A DNA stretch of 64,000 nucleotides from Vigna angularis (Eukaryota > Streptophyta > Magnoliopsida > Fabales > Fabaceae): the NCBI RefSeq assembly GCF_016808095.1, contig NC_068976.1:34776371-34840370 (forward strand), in the 5' to 3' direction. Below are positions 32,060-43,218 of this stretch, in pieces; within the stretch, counting starts at the first letter, position 1, and each line of letters begins with the position of its first letter. Under the pieces are notes generated by a model that did no database searches, was not told the DNA's origin, and worked only from the letters and a program-made list of their open reading frames with translations. Both the position numbers and the translations under genes were made by a program.

Positions 32060-33377
32060 ATAAAGTGCAATGGATAGTTATTCAACTAAAATAAAATTTT
32101 AAGTGGGAAGCATTAACCCTCGGCGCCACAAACTTGTTTAACCCTTGGCAAGTGTGACCAAATCGTATTAAGTAATAAAACTAGGTAAGACCAAGTATCA
32201 TTTTCCCAAAGGACTCACGGCCTAGTTAGTTATCTGATTTATTGATTATTTAAGACTTGTGAACGATTGATTGTAGGTTTTTAATGGAAAAGACAATAAT
32301 TAAACATGTATGCATGAATTTGATCAATAGCAAAAAGAGTAAAACAAACACGTAATGAATGATATGGATGAGTATGTTGTTGGGGTTATCAATTTCATCT
32401 TATCCACTCTCATATACTTTAGGACTTCATCATTCTTTTCATCGATTGCTAATGCCACTCTCTAAATCACCTTGCAAGAAGGCCTATCCTTAATTATGAG
32501 TTCATACAATTCCTAGCATTCCTAGTAATTAATTCTGAAGTGCGGGATCTTAAAAGGCAACCAATATGCTATTTGGAGAAATTCCTCGGATCTAGATTTC
32601 CCCGTACGTTTCCATATCGACAAAATCAATAATCATGGCAATGAATGAGTTAAACAAAGCAAGCATTAAGCAAAGAGAAAAAACCCTAACTAATGATGAA
32701 CGAAAGCATAAGTCTTAAAGTAAGATGTTAAAACAAATTTCATATATGAGAGTTTCACAAGACTACATTGATTCCCCAACAACAATACAAGGTTTAGTTC
32801 ACCATATTCATGGTGAAACTAGATGAACAATAATGAAAGAATGAAAGATAAAACCCTAGAAAGGTGAAGAGGTAGCCTAACCATCCAAGATCTTCCTCCA
32901 AAGGGTGGAAAAGTGAGTGTTTGCTTCGTCTCAGCCAAAGATACAAACCCTAGGAACACCTAAAGCTTATATACTATTCGTAAAATTACAGAAAATTAGG
33001 CCCAAGCCCAAAATAGTGCCGCTCAGCGGTAAGTGCGTGAGTTGTTTTCCTCCCCTCAGCGGCCTTTTCACCCCTCAGCGGATCCAACGTGAGTTTCTGA
33101 GTGCCGCTCAGCGGTAAACTGCCGCTGAGCGGTAGTTGCGACTTCTCCTTTTGCACTTTTTGATGTCTTTTCTGATTCCATCTCTATCCTTCTTCACTTC
33201 TTTCACTAAATCACCTTAAAACCTTCATAAAACACTGAAATCAAGCATAAACCTGTCCAGCTCTCTTATTTCTAAAAATATGACCAAAAGCATAATTTCA
33301 AGCTAGTTTCTAAGTGTTAAAGGTTGCTTTTAGTATTAATTTTAAGCATGAAAATAACAGTTTTTCAACTGTTATCA
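32060..33377 (-). mobile_element. Gypsy element copy B: 5' LTR, PBS and a stub of interior
   Basis: The LTR spans 32135-33377 on the minus strand (TGATAACAG at 33377, TTAAACA at 32135) and is homologous to LTRs A and C. Downstream on the minus strand a PBS containing TGGCGCCG (about 32113-32130) follows, then about 60 bp of untranslated leader, and the element breaks off. The GC-rich palindrome cluster is at about 33018-33135. It interrupts a Tat-type integrase coding remnant exactly at 33378. Confidence 0.8.
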
Positions 33378-34333
33378 GAAGCATTCCAGGTGTTGGGGAT
33401 GAGGCGACCGTTAGGATGGGCGAGGCGGTAGGCCCCATTCTTAATGTCTTATGTTATCCTCAAAAGGGTCCTTCCCATTTGGATGCAAGCTTGTCGTGTG
33501 TCATCGTCCGTCTTGCGTTCCCTATCTTTCTCCATACCAAGTCCCCTTCTTGAAAGATCCTAGGTCGTTCTTTGGTGTTGTATCTTTTCTAAACTAGTCG
33601 TTTGCATGCCTCCGATCGTACTATCATTGATTCTCGCGGCTCCTCCAAGGTGTCTAATTCGACCCTAAGCTCTCCCTCGTTTAACTCGACGTCCTCTAAT
33701 TTTCTTTGCAATGATGGTTCCCCTACCTCAACGGGGAGCATTGCATCAGTGTCGTACGTGAGATTGAAGGGCGTCTCTCCAGTCGTCCCATGCGAGGTGC
33801 ACCGTTACTCCCGTAAGACTCTAGGCAGTTCATTCATCCAAGCTCATTTCTTCTTGCCCAATCTTCTTTTTAATTCGGCTACAATGGTTTTGTTGACTGC
33901 CTCTACCTGGTCGTTTGTTTGTGAATGCTTCACGGATTTGGTGACGTGTTTTATCCCCAAGCTCTTATAGAATTAGGACAATTTTTTGTCGATGAACTGC
34001 CTCCCGTTATCGCTGACAACCGTTCGGGGGAGTTCGAACCTACGTATTAGCTTCCACGCAAATTTCTGCACTTGCTGGGTCGTGATGGTTGCTAGGGGTT
34101 CTGCCTCTTGACCATAACCACATTGGCGAGCCACGTGGTATCGGTCACTTCCCTTACAAATCTTGCCCCCACGAGCTTGGCACTTCTTCATCTACAATCA
34201 TCCTCTTCTCGTCCCCCATTCTTCTCTTCTTTTGGTCGACCAACCTTGCCTCATTGAAGAGCGCAAGTTTATGGGACATGACCGAGGGGTGCATCCTTGA
34301 CATGTCGGTCGCCATTCAGGCAAAGAGGTCGCG
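33378..34333 (-). pseudogene. Tat-type gypsy pol remnant: start of RT fused to end of integrase
   Basis: On the minus strand 34333-34110 encodes the N-terminal reverse transcriptase segment of Tat elements (HKLALFNEAR, then a WLANVVMVK-like phrase in pieces). It passes directly into integrase sequence (ATITTQQVQKFAWKLIRRFE, SDNGRQF) and then, with many stops and shifts, the integrase C-terminus (ASKWEGPF, NGAYRLAHPNGRLIPNTWN). The RT catalytic core, RNase H and half the integrase are missing, so this is an internally deleted copy. A TGA replaces a Trp codon near 34320. The 3' end is cut by LTR B. Confidence 0.75.
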
Positions 34334-34338
34334 GTTAC

Positions 34339-36724
34339 TGATGAGTCAATATTTTCTCAATTTCACTTAGCTTATTGTACCGAATTTAATCAGGGAATTG
34401 TGCTTAAATGTCCAGTATTTTTCCATTTTTCTTAATTGTGTTTAATTTGATCGGAAATTCAAATTTTAATTAATTTGAATTATTTGAGCTAATTATTTGC
34501 ATTATTAATTGTAGGGAAATTGTTGGATAAATTTTGGAACATTTGGAGGTCAAAAGAAAGATGCCACATCAAATATATTTTAAAATAAAATGAAAGAGAG
34601 GTGTGGATTTAAATTGGGGGGTGCACATTGAGAAGCTGGATTCGTTTGGAGAGGTGCACACGGTGAGCAGCCACGCGTCCTAAAATGTTTCTTCATTTTA
34701 AAGCAGCCACATGCCACATAGGTCACGGCCCACATAATGGAAAAGAGGTGCAGATTTTAATTCTCGGTGCTTTCCACTCTACACATAAACTTTTGACTTT
34801 TCAATTGGAGATGAGAAGCAACTCTCGGTGTGTGCTTATTGGAGGGGCCCTCATGGTTTTGCTACAAAATTAAAAGCACACGGCCTAGGGCCCATGAAGC
34901 AGCATAGAAGCAGGAGGTGCAGCACATCAGCACACGCGGCCCACATCCAGCATTGGAGAAAGGAGATACATACGCACATGGGAGGTGCACGCGGGAGAGC
35001 GTCACTGAGAATGGAAGCATGGAGTGTGGTGTCATGAAGAAAGATTAGGAGGTGCAGGGAGCTCACGGTCCAGTAGCAAAGCAGCCACACAGAGAATGTT
35101 GGCTTTAGCAGGTGCATCCAGTACATGGTCCAGCACGCAATGGGGGTGTTTACTCTTGGAGCTGGAGGTGACATCTAGAAGAGGAACCCTTCACTCGGTC
35201 CAGGGCTACAGTAAAAAAAGGGGGAGGAGAGTAGTTTCCGGAGAGTAGTGGAGTGTAGGGCTGGACGTGGGAGGAGCCAGCCGCCACCCTCATTGGAGTT
35301 ATTTTTATTCTGGCTGGGAACGTTTAGATTTGGAGGAAAAAAAAATGTGAACGTTGTTGCAGATTACACATTGCTCTTTTCATTTTTTGTGTTCAAGAAT
35401 TTTGTTTTTATTGAAGTTTTCAATCTAGTATTTTGTTGTGCACGGTTTTTTTTTTTCTATTGCAGCAGCTCTGGGTTTTATTTTTAGTCATACTTGAGAG
35501 AATGAAGAGGTGGTAGGTGAGAGTAGGTGTTGTCAAGTCCACCAATAGGAGAGCACGTTATTATTCTATTTATCTTGCTTGTTGATTTTCTTTTGGTGAA
35601 GCACACGGTGATGGAGTTCTTTTCCTGGCTGGAATGAATAAAAGTCCAGGATTTGTTTTTTTGGAAGCACGTTGGATAAGCGGGAATTCACCTCATGCTT
35701 ACACTAGGATAATAATATTTGTGGATTTTTACTTTTCTATGTTTGGAGCATTGGGAGTCGTAACTTAAGTGGGGCTGGACGTGTGAAGGGAGCCGTCAGC
35801 CTCACATTTCGTTTTTTTTTGGAGTTTTCATTAGTTTTAATCCAATGAAAAAGGATGCACACAGTGATGAATTTTTGCTGGGAGAAATGAGGCACGGGTT
35901 GATGGTGATTGGCTGGGAGGAAGAGAAACACTTGGTCAAGGTGGTAGGTGCCATGCTGGAACGCTGATTGAAGGAGTAGATTAGGTAGAAGAATGGTGTG
36001 CACGGAAAGTGGTGTGCTGTCACGGAATGGGAGGATGCACAAGCTCACATTTTAACTTTTGATTAAAGCCTTTTATTGCTTCTTTGCTGCAATGCATTTA
36101 ATTTGTTTTACTTTAGCTCAATCATTGCATTTCAATATTAGCTGCGTTTTTGTGATGCTTATCATTTCATTTTATTTTCATTGTTCACGCTTTTTTTTTG
36201 GGAAGAAATGGAGTTGATAGATACTGCATGGTGCTTTTCATTCATTAGCTTAAGTGTTGCAAATTCTCTTTAATTCCCGCCGCATTGTGCTTATGGGCTG
36301 ATGCAAATTTGCATTTATGATATGTGCATTTAAATTGGTCCACGCAAGCTTCAAGTGAAGGGCATTTTTGCTCCACGGTACTTCCCTGTTTCAATGCACG
36401 CATATTTAGTTCCACTTAGTTCTATTTCCTTTTATTAACTACTCCATTTTTGTCAAATTTAATTAACGAACTGGTGTGAGGTTTAAGATTGTTCGATTTA
36501 ATATTTTCATCTATCTTGATGTTTCCAATTGTATTCGGTTGTATTTAATTCTCGTCTTTAATTTCGTCAATTGCATTCAAAAAAATCTTTCAAAACCCCC
36601 CCACTATGTGTTTGATCTAAGACAGCCACATTTGGTCCTTGAGAGACGACCTAGGAGTCACTTCCTAGTCTATACTGCATTCTTTTATGCAGAACGTTTG
36701 TTGGGAGTTGCGACCCTCTCATCA
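34339..36724 (+). mobile_element. 2386-bp solo gypsy LTR with GTTAC target duplication
   Basis: Starts TGATGAG and ends CTCATCA, a perfect 7-bp inverted terminus. It is flanked by GTTAC on both sides (34334-34338 and 36725-36729). Removing it rejoins the minus-strand Tat pol frame across the gap. No PBS, coding region or second LTR remains. The interior is a long non-coding LTR with many short open frames that show no family resemblance. Confidence 0.85.
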
Positions 36725-36729
36725 GTTAC

Positions 36730-36945
36730 GCCAGAGGACGTACCTCATCTCCCGCTTGGCATCGGGCTCTAGCCCTCCAGCCATTGTAATGATTTTTGAG
36801 TCATCCTTCCCTATGATGACTAGTTGCATGCCCCCAATGGCTCCATCCAATCCTCCGTGTTCGTTCGCGGGTCCAAGTTCGTCAGGGCAACCTTTGCTCT
36901 ATTTGCCCTTCTAATGGTCACCATTGGGTATTAATCAAGTGACTC
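36730..36945 (-). pseudogene. Tat-type pol remnant, segment upstream of RT
   Basis: The minus strand encodes the stretch before reverse transcriptase in Tat elements (NLDPRTNTEDWMEP, IGKDDSKI, EPDAKREMRYVLWRN) and continues at 34333 once the solo LTR is removed. It is preceded directly by the PBS, so gag and protease have been deleted. Confidence 0.65.
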
Positions 36946-36947
36946 GG

Positions 36948-37304
36948 TCCACGGTGGGCACCAAAATGTTTCGGGTATGAGGTTGAGTCACTTCAAACAC
37001 CTACACAATTTCTCCTTCGAGGCTGTTCGGAAGCTTCTCGGTCTAGTCTATCTTCGCTCCACCGTCTAGAGGGCTATCTTCGCTCCACCGTCTAGAGGGG
37101 TACCTACCAAAGGTTCTCTGATGCTAAAGTCTGCAAATTGTCCGTACGAAAGTTCAATGTAATGCTATTAAATGTACTGTAAATGCCACCAACTACCTCT
37201 TACCTTTGACCTATATTTATAATTTTTAGCGTGGGCTTGACATTAGTGAAATCTTAATATCAACCCAATCTCAGCTCAATACCCCTTAATTACCATTTAC
37301 CTTA
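36948..37304 (-). mobile_element. PBS and partial LTR of the Tat-type element
   Basis: Minus strand: an LTR ending CCCGAAACA at 36967, then TTTTGGTGCCCACCGTGG (about 36949-36966), a PBS common in Tat/Ogre-like gypsy elements. The LTR is cut at about 37304. It contains a 32-bp direct repeat (CTATCTTCGCTCCACCGTCT at about 37048 and 37072). Confidence 0.65.
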
Positions 37305-39893
37305 ATGCCCACAACTCCAAATGGAAGATTTTATTCTAAACTTTTATGAAGGTTTAAGTCCTACTGATAGGTCATGGGCAGATGCTGCAAGCAGAGGATC
37401 TTTCTTAGACAAGTCACCAAAAGATGGTATAGATCTAATAGAACGGAAGGCAGTAGACAATCAACAGTATGACACAAGAGAAAATTTAGTGACTTTGTTG
37501 AAGGGAGTGCATGAAATTGATAATGGTGCAGTTGATGGAAAAATGAAAGATGAAAGATTGAATAAGATAGAAAGAAAACTCGACAAGAATGCAAGTTTGT
37601 TTAAAACCTCAACTCCACAAATTGCTAAGAAGTGTGCAATTTGCATTTCAACTGACCATTATACTGATGAATGTCCTAGCTTGGTGGAAACCACTGTGGA
37701 AAACCCATCTCAAGCTTTTGTTGCAAACATGTTTGAAGGAAATAGATCATACCAGAATTATCATGATTCATCCTCCAATAGGTATCAGTAGAACATGCAA
37801 CCTTATGTTCCACCTCAACAAAGGCAATAATCTCAACCTGAAATGTAAATGCAAGATTTCATGAAGATAATAGTTAAGCAAAATTCAGAAATAAAGAAAT
37901 CAATTGCAGAGTTGACTCAGAGGGTGGATAAGTTAAAGGCTAAGGAATCAAACAAATTGCCTGCACAAACAGTGATCAACCCGAGAAGAAACTATGTGCT
38001 TCATGCCCGCAACTCTAAATGGAAGATTTTATTCTAAGCTTTTATGAAGGCTTAAGTCCTACTGATTGGTCATGGGCAGATGCTGCAAGCAGAGGATCTT
38101 TCTTAGACAAGTCACCAAAAAATGGTATAGATCTAATTGAACAGAAGGCATTAGACAATCAACAGTATGGCACAAGAGAAAATTTAGTGACTTTGTGGAA
38201 GGGAGTGCATGAAATTGATAATGGTGCAGTTGATGGAAAGAGGATATATAAAAGATTGAATAAGCTAGAAAGCAAAATCGACAAGATTTCAAGTTTTTTT
38301 TAAAACCTCAACTCCACAAATTGCTAAGAAGTGTGGAATTTGCATTTCAACTGACCATTATATTGATGAATGTCTTAGCTTGGTGGAAACCACTGTGGAA
38401 AATCCATCTCAAGCTTTTGCTGCAAACATGTTTGGAGGAAATAGATCATATCAGAATTATCATGATTCATCCTCCAATATGTATCAGTAGAACAGACAAC
38501 CTTATGTTCCACCTCAACAAAGGCAGCAATCTCAACCTGAAATGTCAATGCAAGATTTCATGAAGATAATAGTTGAGCAAAATTCAGAAATAAAGAAATC
38601 AATTGCAGAGTTGACTCAGAGGGTGGATAAGTTAAAGGCTAAGGAATCAAACAAATTGCCTGCATAAACAGTGATCAACCCGAGAAGAAACTATGTGCTT
38701 CATGCCCGCAACTCTAAATGGAAGATTTTATTCTAAGCTTTTATGAAGGCTTAAGTCCTACTGATTGGTCATGGGCAGATGCTGCAAGAAGAGGATCTTT
38801 CTTAGACAAGTCACCAAAAGATGGTATAGATCTAATAGAACAGAAGGCAGTAGACAATCAACAGTATGGCACAAAAGAAAATTTAGTGACTTTGTTGAAG
38901 GGAGTGCATGAAATTGATAATGGTGCAGTTGATAGAAAGAGGATAGATGAAAGATTGAATAAGCTAGAAAGCAAACTGGACAAGATTTCATGTTTTTTTT
39001 AAAACCTCAACTCCACAAATTGCTAAGAAGTGTGGAATTTGCATTTCAACTGACCATTATATTGATGAGTGTCCTAGCTTGGTGGAAACCGCTGTGGAAA
39101 ACCCATCTCAAGCTTTTGGTTCAAACATGTTTGAAGGAAATAGATCATACCAGAATTATCATGATTCATCCTCCAATAGGTATCAGTAGAACAGACAACC
39201 TTATGTTTCACCTCAACAAAGGCAGCAATCTCAACCTAAAATGTAAATGCAAGATTTCATGAAGATAATAGTTGAGCAAAATTCAGAAATAAAGAAATCA
39301 ATTGCAGAGTTGACTCAAAGGGTGGATAAGTTAAAGGCTAAGGAATCAAACAAATTGCCTGCACAAACAGTGATCAACCCGAGAAGAAACTATGTGCTTC
39401 ATGCCCGCAACTCTAAATGGAAGATTTTATTCTAAGCTTTTATGAAGGCTTAAGTCCTACTGATTGGTCATGGGCAGATGCTGCAAGCAGAGGATCTTTC
39501 TTAGACAAGTCACCAAAAAATGGTATAGATCTAATTGAACAGAAGGCATTAGACAATCAACAGTATGACACAAGAGAAAATTTAGTGACTTTGTTGAAGG
39601 GAGTGCATGAAATTGATAATGGTGCAGTTGATGGAAAGAGGATAGATGAAAGATTGAATAAGCTAGAAAGCAAACTCGACAAGATTGCAAGTTTGTTTAA
39701 AACCTCAACTCCACAAATTGCTAAGAAGTGTGGAATTTGCATTTCAACTGACCATTATATTGATGAATGTCCTAGCTTGGTGGAAACCACTGTGGAAAAC
39801 CCATCTCAAGCTTTTGCTGCAAACATGTTTGGAGGAAATAGATCATACCAGAATTATCATGATTCATCCTCCAATAGGTATTAGCAGAACAAG
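37305..39893 (+). pseudogene. Four tandem copies of an Athila-like gag 3' segment
   Basis: Each copy encodes the end of the capsid region (FYEGLSPTDWSWADAA), a helical stretch, a CX2CX4HX4C zinc knuckle (CGICISTDHYIDEC and variants) and a Gln-rich tail. Starts at 37321, 38019, 38718 and 39417. Frames are broken by a TAG or TAA after the Asn/Ser-rich stretch, by a TAA just before each MEDF start in copies 2-4, by a T-run frameshift in copies 2 and 3, and by a one-base length difference between units. The last copy alone runs on into the protease region. The first is cut at its 5' edge. Confidence 0.85.
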
Positions 39894-40085
39894 CAACCTT
39901 ATGTTCCACCTCAATAAAGGCAGCAATCTCAACTTGAAATGTCAATGCAAGATTTCATGAAGATAATAGTTGAGCAAAATTCAGAAATAAAGAAATCAAT
40001 TGTAGAGTTGACTCAGAGGGTGGATAAGTTAAAGGCTAAGGAATCAAACAAACTGCCTACACAAACAGTGATCAACCCGAGAAGT
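37305..40085. repeat. 699-bp tandem array in gag, four units
   Basis: Unit borders are near 38001, 38700 and 39399, where the end of one unit (AACCCGAGAAG) meets AAACTATGTGCTTCATGCCC of the next. Units are about 95-98 percent alike by eye. Copies 2 and 4 share changes (for example a Leu where 1 and 3 have Val, in the stretch before DNQQY), hinting at stepwise duplication of a two-unit block or gene conversion. Confidence 0.9.
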
Positions 40086-41468
40086 GTAGATGCTATAACT
40101 TTGAGAACGGGTAAGCAAGTAGAAGGCCCAGAAGGAGCCCAAGAGGATGAAGATAAAGAGAAAGAAGAAGCACAAATTGATGACAATGGAGGATCAAGTG
40201 AGCCATCACTTGAGACTACCACTGAAAAATCCAGGTTAGTATCTTCTAACTCTTCTTCTAAAAATTCTTCTTCATCTTATTCTCCACCTCCTCCATATCC
40301 AAATCGGTTGAAGCCGAGAAACAAAAAAATGGAGGAATTAGACCAAGAAATTTTAAATACTTTCAAGAAGGTGGAGATAAACATTCCTTTGCTTGATGCT
40401 ATTAAACAAATCCCTAAGTACGCCAAGTTTTTGAAAGAACTTTGCACAAATAAAAGGCGCATTAGGGATAATGAGGTTGTGAATTTGGGAAGAAATGTGT
40501 CAAGCTTGGTTAAGAAACATATTGCAATACCACGAAAATGCAAAGATCCAGGTATGTTTTTTTTACCTTGTGTTATTGGAAATTTAAAGTTTGACAATGC
40601 CATGCTAGATTTAAGGGCTTCCATTAATGTAATGCCTTTATCAGTGTTTACTTCTCTATCTCTGGGACCTCTTAAGACTACTGGTGTGGTCATTCAACTG
40701 GTCAACCGTAGCATAGTTAACCCTACAGGTGTGCTTGAGGATGTCCTTGTCCGAGTAGACAAGCTAATTTTTCCTGCAGATTTCTACATTTTGGATATGA
40801 AGGATGAAGATGGAATCAAGTCATCAACTATTATCTTCTTGGGAAAACCTTTCATGATGACAGCACGAACCATGATAGATGTGCATGCAGGAACACTGAC
40901 CATGGAGATATGTGACGAGAAGGTGCATTTTAATGTATTGGAAGCCATGAAGCACCCAATTGAAGAGCATTCTCTGTTTTGTATTGATTTATTAAGTGAA
41001 ATTGTAAATAATTTTTTAATTAGTTTCTTGGACGTTTTTTCAACTTTTTCTCCATCTTTGGACTTTTCTTTTTCAAACCTGTCGTGCCTGATGCTGGACG
41101 ACACAGAAAATTGTAAAACAGGAGATATTGAGGACACGGTGTTAATAGATGATACATTTGTGGCGTTCGAGTGTGATGTTGAGGTGGCTGAGATTACCTT
41201 AGATAGTAAAATCCTGCCATCTGTGGTACAACCACCCGTTTTGGAGTTAAAACCTTTACCATCCCATTTGAAATATGATTATCTTGAGAGGGATGGAAAA
41301 CTCCCTGTTATTATATCTGCATTGCTTATTGATGAGCAGGAAAAACAACTATTACAGGTTATCAGAGATCACAAGAAAGCGATAGGTTGGACTTTGGCAG
41401 ATATTCCTCATATTAGCCCTTCATTTTGTATGCACAGAATACTTTTGGAGGAGATGCTAAACTTGTGA
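39939..41468 (+). pseudogene. Athila-like gag end, protease and linker to RT
   Basis: Open for 509 codons. A coiled-coil/acidic gag tail is followed by a Ser/Pro-rich linker and the aspartic protease region (FFLPCVIGNLKFDNAMLDL, then ASINVMPLSVF). The usual Gly after the catalytic Asp-Leu is Arg here, so proteolysis is doubtful. Then comes an acidic linker and the conserved approach to RT (LPSHLKYDYL, IGWTLADIPHISPS). A frameshift near 41455 and a TAG near 41477 separate it from RT. Confidence 0.85.
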
Positions 41469-41473
41469 GACAA

Positions 41474-42608
41474 CCTTAGAGAAGACTGAATCCTCAACTG
41501 ATGGAGGTTGTCAAGAAAGAGGTAACCAAGTTGCTACAAGCAGGTATCATATATCCCATTTTTGACAGTACTTGGGTGAGCCTTGTACATGTGGTTCCCA
41601 AGAAATCTAGAATCACAGTGGTGAAGAATGCGAAGGATGAGTTAATTCCTACTCGTATTCAGAATAGTTGGAGGGTTTGTATTGACTGTAGGAGATTGAA
41701 CCAAGTCACTCGAAAGGACCACTTTCCTTTGCCATTCATGGATCAGATGCAAGACCGTTTGGCAGATAAGTCACATTATTGTTTTCCAGATGGATTCTCA
41801 GGGTATTTTCAAATCTGTATAGCTCTGGAGGACCAACATAAGACTACCTTCACTTGTCCTTTTGGTACATATGCTTATCGGAAAATGCCATTTGGTTTAT
41901 GCAATGCTCCTGGTACATTTCAACGATGTATGTTGAGTATTTTTACAGACTTATTGGAGCATTGTATTGAGGTTTTGATGGATGATTTCAATGTGTATGG
42001 TTCATCTTTCGATAATTGTTTAGCTAACCTTGCAAGAGTTTTGCAGGGATGTGAGGAAACTAACCTTGTCTTGAATTTTGAAAAGTTTCATTTTATGGTG
42101 GAACAAGGTATAGTTTTGGGTCATATTGTTTCACAATTGCCTTACCCCTCTTCTGTACGAGAGGTTCGATCTTTTCTTGGTCATGCAAGATTTTACAGAA
42201 GGTTTATACAGGACTTTAGCAAGACAGTTAATCCTCTCTCCAACTTACTTTAGAAGGATGTACCATTTGACTTTAGAGAGAAGTGCAAAGCCGCTTTTGA
42301 TTCCTTGAAAAAGGCACTAAATACCACTCCCATCATCCAACCACCTAATTGGACATTGCCATTCGAGTTGATGTGTGATGCATCAAACTTTACAGTAGGA
42401 GCGGTACTTGCACAAAGAAATGGGAAGCAACCACATATGATATACTATGCTTCCCGAACATTGGACACTGCACAGACAAATTATACCACAAATGAGAAGA
42501 AATTACTAGTTGTTGTATTTGCCTTGGATAAATTTAGATCGTACATACTTGGATCCAAGGTAATTGTTTACACACATCATACTTCATTGAAATTCCTTCT
42601 ACGCAACA
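41474..42608 (+). pseudogene. Athila-like reverse transcriptase and partial RNase H
   Basis: RT motifs are recognisable: DCRRLNQVTRKDHFPLPF, FDGF-like PDGFSGYFQI, MPFGLCNAPGTFQRCM and the catalytic MDD (VLMDDFNVYG, about 41977). Between GHIVS (about 42119) and the SVREVRSFLGH motif some 16 codons usual in the family are missing. A TAG follows at 42251-42253. RNase H resumes (LMCDASNFTVGAVLAQR, first Asp kept) but a later Asp reads YTHH, and the sequence stops at 42608. Integrase and the 3' LTR are absent. Confidence 0.85.
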
Positions 42609-42614
42609 TAGTTT

Positions 42615-43208
42615 GATTACGAGGATAAACATAATTATAACAATAAAAATTCACGAATTTGGAACCTTTCGAGAAAATATACGAAACATTCAAGAATACT
42701 AAAAAGGCAATTGAAATGGTTGAAAATATACAAACATTCAATAATGGTTGTGCTCCCAAAGCAAGTATTCCAAGTGAATAATGCAACAACAACACAAAAA
42801 GGAACAATTACAACAACTAGGAGAATGGCATTATGCAGAGCTCCAAGAATAAAAGCACTAGCAATGAGTCCCATAATGAAAATCAGAATTATAGACCACA
42901 ATATTGGCTTTGGGAAGTTCTTGCTAAAGTAATATTCGTCATCTAGGCTAATAATGGTCGTGGCTGGATTGCAAGTTATAGAGCTATGTGATTTCGTTGA
43001 TCCTGTAAAAACGCAGCAGGGACTAGTGGTTTGGCCAAGTTAAAACGCAGTAGGGACATTCAACCTTTCAGTTGGGGCTGATCGAAACAGGTAAGTTTTT
43101 CAATCATTTCGATTGCATTTTTAGTATTCTTGAATGTTTCGTATATTTTCTCGAAATGTTCCAGATTTGTGAATTTTTATTTTTATAATTATGTTTATCC
43201 TCGTAATC
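42615..43208. repeat. Inverted repeat, arms of about 118 bp
   Basis: Left arm 42615-42732 (GATTACGAGGATAAACATAA...) is the reverse complement of right arm 43091-43208 (...TTATGTTTATCCTCGTAATC) with about eight mismatches. The 358-bp spacer includes an exon-like GC-richer piece ending CGAAACAG|GTAAG at about 43087, a good splice-donor match. The right arm ends 10 bp before the duplicated gene segment starts. Confidence 0.85.
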
Positions 43209-43218
43209 CTTCTTCACG

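Noticed and set aside
32135..33377. LTR B as a solo LTR
   Set aside because: A PBS and leader stub follow it on the minus strand, so it is the 5' LTR of a truncated element; no matching target duplication was found.
34828..35248. Overlapping 70-107-codon frames on both strands
   Set aside because: Inside the 2386-bp solo LTR; no motif and no conservation argument.
40277..40693. 138-codon minus-strand frame, and others at 40784-41137
   Set aside because: Antisense to the protease region; no independent motif.
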